From an uncultured Lentisphaeria bacterium (GTDB lineage Bacteria; Verrucomicrobiota; Lentisphaeria; Victivallales; Victivallaceae): 50,731 bases of DNA. The stretch covers positions 1-50,731 of the forward strand of contig CASDQW010000053.1 in NCBI GenBank assembly GCA_949282965.1, written 5' to 3'. Positions 46,870 through 50,731 of this stretch are shown here, in pieces. Every line of letters starts with the position of its first letter. Positions within the stretch are counted from its first letter, which is position 1. The notes under the pieces were generated by a model. It had not been told where the DNA came from and made no database searches. It was given only the letters and a program-made list of their open reading frames with translations. A program made the translations under genes and the position numbers.

Positions 46870-47331
46870 ATGAAGTATGAATTCACCAGTTACATCAATG
46901 AAGACTCCGTGATGATCCTTCGCGGCGCCACCAAACTGGAAATCATGGACGAGCTCATCACCAAGGCCGCCGAGCTGACCAAGCTGAGCCGCGACATGAT
47001 CTACCGGATGACCTGGAAGCGCGAACAGATGATGACCACCGGAGTCGGCAATGGACTGGCGCTTCCGCATATCCGGGTCAACGACATCCCGCAGCCGATC
47101 GTGATCGTCGGCGTTACCGAAAAGCCGATCGCCGACTATCAGAGCCAGGACGATCAGCCGGTGCGCGTGGTGGTTTTCACCGTCGCCCCCGACGAAAACC
47201 CCGAAGCCTACCTCCAGCTTCTCGGCAGCGTCTCCCGGAAACTGCGCAACCCCGATCTGCTGGCGAAACTGACCGCCGGCGAACCTTCCGAAGCCAATAT
47301 TCTCAAGGTTTTGTTTGAAAACGCCGATTGA
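46870..47331 (+). CDS. PTS EIIA-2 domain protein (PtsN/fructose-type)
   Basis: A 153-residue single-domain EIIA of the fructose/mannitol/nitrogen class. The phosphorylated histidine is His67 in GNGLALPHIRV, preceded by MMTTGVG. The middle has VRVVVFTVAPDENPEAYLQLLGSVSRKL, the usual conserved helix. No EIIB, EIIC, HPr or EI gene is adjacent, so a regulatory (PtsN-like) role is more likely than sugar transport. ATG 46870 follows GAGG. The gene has its own promoter region and a clear terminator. Confidence 0.9.
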   Translation: MKYEFTSYINEDSVMILRGATKLEIMDELITKAAELTKLSRDMIYRMTWKREQMMTTGVGNGLALPHIRVNDIPQPIVIVGVTEKPIADYQSQDDQPVRVVVFTVAPDENPEAYLQLLGSVSRKLRNPDLLAKLTAGEPSEANILKVLFENAD

Positions 47332-47372
47332 CGTTCTTCTCCCCCGAACGAAGGAATGACAATGAAGCATGG

Positions 47373-47397
47373 CGCCGGCGCCGCAGCCGGCGTTTTT
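47373..47397 (+). terminator. Rho-independent terminator after the EIIA gene
   Basis: CGCCGGC (47373-47379) pairs with GCCGGCG (47386-47392), loop of 6, then TTTTT. Confidence 0.85.
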
Positions 47398-47419
47398 ATC
47401 GAAGGAAATGACAAAAATC

Positions 47420-47812
47420 ATGAATAACGCCGCTTCCGATCTCGGAGCCAAGGCCCAGATCGATTTTCACTGCCTCGACGCTGACTGCGACGGGATTGTC
47501 AAATTCAATCTGGCGGACGTCGCGGAACGGGATTTTCAGGCAGTGTGCCCCCAATGCCATCGGCCCTATGTGCTGGACCGGGAACTCAAGGAAAAACTCG
47601 CCCGGATGTTGAAGCTGGTGCTGGCCATTCGCGAAGCGGAAGACATTCTCGGCGACAGCAACGTGTCGGTCAATGTCGCCGGCGGCGAGGTGAAAATTCC
47701 TTATGCACTGCTGCTGACCCGGCTGAATACCCTGATTACGCTGGACTTCGGCGGCAGCAAAGTCGACTTTCATTTGTGGATTGAACCCTCGTCACCGGAA
47801 ACGTTCCGCTGA
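47420..47812 (+). CDS. Small zinc-ribbon-like protein of unknown function
   Basis: A 130-residue protein. Two cysteine pairs, FHCLDADCDG (Cys-x4-Cys) and VCPQCHRPY (Cys-x2-Cys), about 26 residues apart, suggest a zinc ribbon in residues ~15-50. The rest contains a helix (LKEKLARMLKLVLAIREAEDIL) and a strand-rich end (LITLDFGGSKVDFHLWI). I do not recognise the family. ATG 47420 is chosen: an upstream ATG at 47408 overlaps the AAGGAA ribosome site, and longer starts lie in the terminator. It precedes pyrE by 33 bases and is probably cotranscribed with it. Confidence 0.75.
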   Translation: MNNAASDLGAKAQIDFHCLDADCDGIVKFNLADVAERDFQAVCPQCHRPYVLDRELKEKLARMLKLVLAIREAEDILGDSNVSVNVAGGEVKIPYALLLTRLNTLITLDFGGSKVDFHLWIEPSSPETFR

Positions 47813-47845
47813 CCCATGGACTGTAAATATACGAAGGTAAACATC

Positions 47846-48412
47846 ATGACGGAACAGGAAGTCATTGCCGTTTGTGAGAATTCCGGAGCACTGCTGACCG
47901 GTCATTTTCAGCTGCGCAGCGGTCTGCACAGCAATCGTTTTTTTCAGGCGGCGCTGCTGTTGCAATATCCGGACAAGGCGAAACAGGTCTGCCGCCATAT
48001 CGCCGCCGGCTTTGCCGACAGCGGCGTGGAAACCGTGATTTCCCCCGCCGTCGGCGGGCTCATCGTCGGTCAGGAAGTCGCCCGCGCCCTCGGCTGTCGG
48101 GCGATTTTCGCGGATAAGGAAAACGGTGAACTGATTCTCAAACGCGGTTTTTCCATCCGCCCGGGCGAACGGGTGCTGGTGGCGGAGGACGTGGTTACCA
48201 AAGGCGGACGGGTGCAGCAGACCATCGATCTCGTGCGCGCCCATGGCGGCGAGGTGGTCGGCGTCGCGGTGGTGGTGGACCGCTCCGGCGGAAAAGCGTC
48301 TTTTGACGTGCCGTTGCACAGCGCGTTGAAACTGGATCTGCCGACCTTTGAACCGGAAAACTGCCCGTGCTGCCGGGAAGGGATTCCGCTGGAGCGGCCC
48401 GGATCGAAATAA
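47846..48412 (+). CDS. pyrE: Orotate phosphoribosyltransferase
   Basis: A 188-residue enzyme that joins orotate and PRPP to give OMP in pyrimidine synthesis. Signatures: LLTGHFQLRSGLHSNRFFQ (orotate site), TVISPAVGGLIVGQEVA, FADKENGELILKRGF, and the PRPP loop VLVAEDVVTKGGRV. The C-terminus carries CPCC. ATG 47846 follows GAAGGT at 8 bases; the frame from 47816 adds 10 residues that do not match the family. It lies between a zinc-ribbon gene and secA on one strand. Confidence 0.95.
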   Translation: MTEQEVIAVCENSGALLTGHFQLRSGLHSNRFFQAALLLQYPDKAKQVCRHIAAGFADSGVETVISPAVGGLIVGQEVARALGCRAIFADKENGELILKRGFSIRPGERVLVAEDVVTKGGRVQQTIDLVRAHGGEVVGVAVVVDRSGGKASFDVPLHSALKLDLPTFEPENCPCCREGIPLERPGSK

Positions 48413-48476
48413 GTACGGAGCCTGGAATTTTTTGTTTAATCAGTCGCGGGAGATACAAGTCCCGAATAACCAAGTA

Positions 48477-48511
48477 CATCCGATGTCGCAGCCGGCGGTG
48501 TCGGATGTTTT
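48477..48511 (+). terminator. Hairpin with T-run between pyrE and secA
   Basis: CATCCGA (48477-48483) pairs with TCGGATG (48501-48507), then TTTT. A second hairpin, CGGGA/TCCCG (48447-48451 with 48460-48464), precedes it. It may end pyrE or act as a leader element for secA, whose start is 23 bases on. Confidence 0.45.
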
Positions 48512-48533
48512 GCACGTTGCAGAGGGAGAGTAG

Positions 48534-50731
48534 ATGATTGTTTCGATTCTGAAGAAGATTTTCGGCACCAAATCGCAGCGGGACCTGCGGCGGATGCGAC
48601 CGCTGGTTGCCCGCATCAATGAAATCGAGGTGTCTTATCAGGCGCTTTCCGACGAGGAACTCCGGGCCAAGACCGATGAATTCAAGGCACGTCTGGCCGC
48701 CGGAGAGACGCTGGACAGCCTGATGTGCGAAGCGTTCGCCGCCGTCAAAAACGCCTGTCGCCGCCTGGTGGGACGCGAAGTGACCGTCTGCGGCCAGACG
48801 CTGGTCTGGGACATGGTGCCGTTCGACGTGCAGCTGATGGGGGGGATCGCCCTGCATCGCGGAGGCATCGCCGAAATGGCCACCGGGGAAGGGAAAACGC
48901 TGGTTGCGACCCTGCCGCTTTACCTCAACGCTCTGACCGGTCGCAACTGTCAGCTGGTAACGGTCAACGATTACCTGGCGCTGCGTGACTCGGAATGGAT
49001 GGGCAACATCTACCATTTTCTCGGTCTGACCGTCGGCTGTCTGCAGAACCAGATGCCGCCCCGGATGCGCCGGGAACAGTATCAGTGCGACATTACCTAC
49101 GGCACCAACAGTGAATTCGGGTTCGACTATCTGCGCGACATGGGGATGGCGGTGGAAGCCGATCAGCTGGTGCAGCGGGATCATTATTATGCCATCGTGG
49201 ACGAAATCGACAGCATTCTCATCGACGAAGCCCGGACGCCGCTGATCATTTCCGGACCGGTGCCGATGGCCACGCACCAGTTCGATGATTTGCGCGGGCC
49301 GGTCGGCGACCTGTATTCAAAACAGAATCTGCTCTGCTCCCGGCTGGTGCGCGAAGCACGCGCCGAACTGGCGAAGGAGGATCTGACTCCGGACGGCCGC
49401 GAAGCGGCGCTGTTGAAACTGCTGCAGGTCAAACTGGGCCTCCCGACCCACAAACAGTTGCTGCACGTGCTCGAAGATGGCGAAATCGTCAAGGATCTTG
49501 AAAAACTCGAGACCCGGGTGCGGAGCGATTCCAACCGCGGCATGCTGCAGGAAGTGCAGGAGATCCTCTATTTCTCGATCGACGAGAAAACCAACGAGGC
49601 TGATTTGACGGCCCTCGGGCGCAAGACGATCTCCCCGGACGATCCGGACGCCTTCATCATGCCGGATCTGCTCACCGAGATCAACCGGATCGATACGGAC
49701 GAAACCCTCTCCGACACCGAAAAGGTCGAACGCCGCAACACCTTCCAGGAGGAGTTCGCCGCGAAGAGCGAACGGCTGCACGACCTTTCGCAGCTGTTGA
49801 AGGCGTACTGCCTCTTTGAGAAGGATGTCCATTACGTCATTCAGGACCGCAAGGTGATGATCGTCGACGAACACACCGGCCGTCTGATGCCGGGGCGCCG
49901 TTTCTCCGACGGGCTCCATCAGGCGCTGGAAGCGAAGGAAGGCGTTCCGATCGAACAGGAAACGCAGACGATGGCGACGATCACCATCCAGAATTATTTC
50001 CGGATGTACGAAAAACTCGCCGGCATGACCGGTACCGCCGAAACCGAGGCGAACGAGTTCCATCAGATCTACAAGCTGAACGTCACCGTCGTCCCGACCA
50101 ACCGTCCCTGCATCCGCAAGGATGAAAACGACTCCATCTTCAAGACGAAGCGGGAAAAATTCAACGCGATTCTCGAAGATGTCATGGCCCGGCACGCCAA
50201 GGGGCAGCCAGTGCTGCTCGGAACGATTTCGGTTGAAGACTCCGAAATTCTTTCGCGGATGCTCAAGATGCGCAACATTCCGCACAATGTCCTCAACGCC
50301 AAAAATCACCAGCACGAAGCCGAAATCGTCGCCCGCGCAGGACAGATCGGCGCCGTCACCGTCGCGACCAACATGGCCGGCCGCGGCACCGACATCAAGC
50401 TCGGGCCCGGCGTTGCGGAACTGGGCGGGCTTCATGTGATCGGCAGTTCGCGTCACGATTCGCGCCGGATCGACCGGCAGCTGCGCGGGCGGTGTTCGCG
50501 TCAGGGGGATCCGGGATCGTCGAAATTCTTCGTTTCGCTGGAGGACAACCTCATGCGGTTGTTCGGTTCCGACCGGATCGTCAAGATTTTCGACAAATTC
50601 GGCCTCGAAGAGGGCGATGAACTGCAGCACCCGTGGCTGAATAAATCGATCGAAACCGCACAGAAACGGGTCGAGCAGCACCATTTCTCGATCCGGAAAC
50701 GGACGCTCGATTTCGACGATGTGATGAACAA
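48534..50731 (+). CDS. secA: Preprotein translocase ATPase SecA (3' truncated by window end)
   Basis: The reading frame is open from ATG 48534 to the end of the window (732 codons, no stop). It starts MIVSILKKIFGTKSQRDLRR, behind a GAGGGAGAG ribosome site. Walker A ATGEGKT is near residues 117-123, the helicase II motif is VDEIDSILIDEARTPLIISG near 222, and later come VIVDEHTGR (as MIVDEHTGRLMPGRRFSDG), GTISVEDSEILSR, TNMAGRGTDI and RIDRQLRGRCSRQGD. SecA drives export of signal-peptide proteins through SecYEG. The part between IISGP and the IVDEHTGR motif is about 190 residues, longer than the roughly 110 of E. coli, owing to a charged insertion. Confidence 0.97.
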   Translation, partial: MIVSILKKIFGTKSQRDLRRMRPLVARINEIEVSYQALSDEELRAKTDEFKARLAAGETLDSLMCEAFAAVKNACRRLVGREVTVCGQTLVWDMVPFDVQLMGGIALHRGGIAEMATGEGKTLVATLPLYLNALTGRNCQLVTVNDYLALRDSEWMGNIYHFLGLTVGCLQNQMPPRMRREQYQCDITYGTNSEFGFDYLRDMGMAVEADQLVQRDHYYAIVDEIDSILIDEARTPLIISGPVPMATHQFDDLRGPVGDLYSKQNLLCSRLVREARAELAKEDLTPDGREAALLKLLQVKLGLPTHKQLLHVLEDGEIVKDLEKLETRVRSDSNRGMLQEVQEILYFSIDEKTNEADLTALGRKTISPDDPDAFIMPDLLTEINRIDTDETLSDTEKVERRNTFQEEFAAKSERLHDLSQLLKAYCLFEKDVHYVIQDRKVMIVDEHTGRLMPGRRFSDGLHQALEAKEGVPIEQETQTMATITIQNYFRMYEKLAGMTGTAETEANEFHQIYKLNVTVVPTNRPCIRKDENDSIFKTKREKFNAILEDVMARHAKGQPVLLGTISVEDSEILSRMLKMRNIPHNVLNAKNHQHEAEIVARAGQIGAVTVATNMAGRGTDIKLGPGVAELGGLHVIGSSRHDSRRIDRQLRGRCSRQGDPGSSKFFVSLEDNLMRLFGSDRIVKIFDKFGLEEGDELQHPWLNKSIETAQKRVEQHHFSIRKRTLDFDDVMN

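Overview
The window reads as GC-rich chromosomal DNA from an anaerobic, probably host- or sediment-associated member of the Lentisphaerae (Victivallis-like; PVC superphylum). That placement is an inference. It rests on two short pseudopilin-like proteins with the N-terminus [16 protein letters not shown] and a C-terminal FVDGH motif (a protein type that is very abundant in Lentisphaerae), a DUF6259-like glycosidase, a class I hybrid-cluster protein with a ferredoxin partner, and a long inserted segment in SecA. Many genes have clear sigma70-type promoters, typically TTGnnn, 16-17 bp, TAtnnT.

Region 1 (1-9.6 kb) looks like a carbohydrate-use island: a cut-off gene, a toroid/beta-sandwich protein, an exported alpha/beta hydrolase, a pseudopilin, a deacetylase-barrel-like protein and a divergent DUF6259-type glycosidase. 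It ends with a second pseudopilin and a LacI-type regulator on the same strand. An identical 19-bp operator-like palindrome lies just downstream of the lacI promoter and again in front of the pseudopilin.

Region 2 (9.6-28.4 kb) is mostly core: epmA and efp, a LOG-family protein, an MFS carrier, a PIN-PhoH ATPase, an MFS carrier fused to a HEAT-repeat tail, a stand-alone ftsQ, an SGNH hydrolase, rodA, purA/proA (divergent) and an EamA carrier. Within it, at 20-23.3 kb, sits a 1,104-residue secreted-type protein with an IdeS/Mac-like cysteine protease head, four fibronectin-III-like modules and an RTX calcium-binding tail.

Region 3 (28.5-37.3 kb) holds a btuFCD-type ABC operon behind a cobalamin riboswitch, a tRNA-Arg(CCT), a ferredoxin-hcp pair, and an AraC regulator divergent from a ThuA-like/Gfo-Idh-MocA oxidoreductase pair.

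Region 4 (37.4-50.7 kb) has two tandem exported paralogues, each made of two copies of one domain, then pheA, RNase R, a GNAT/FeeM-like acyltransferase, a double-SIS protein resembling glucokinase regulator/MurQ, glycerate kinase, a lone PTS EIIA, a small zinc-ribbon protein, pyrE and a secA that runs off the right edge. I see no insertion sequences, phage genes or CRISPR arrays.
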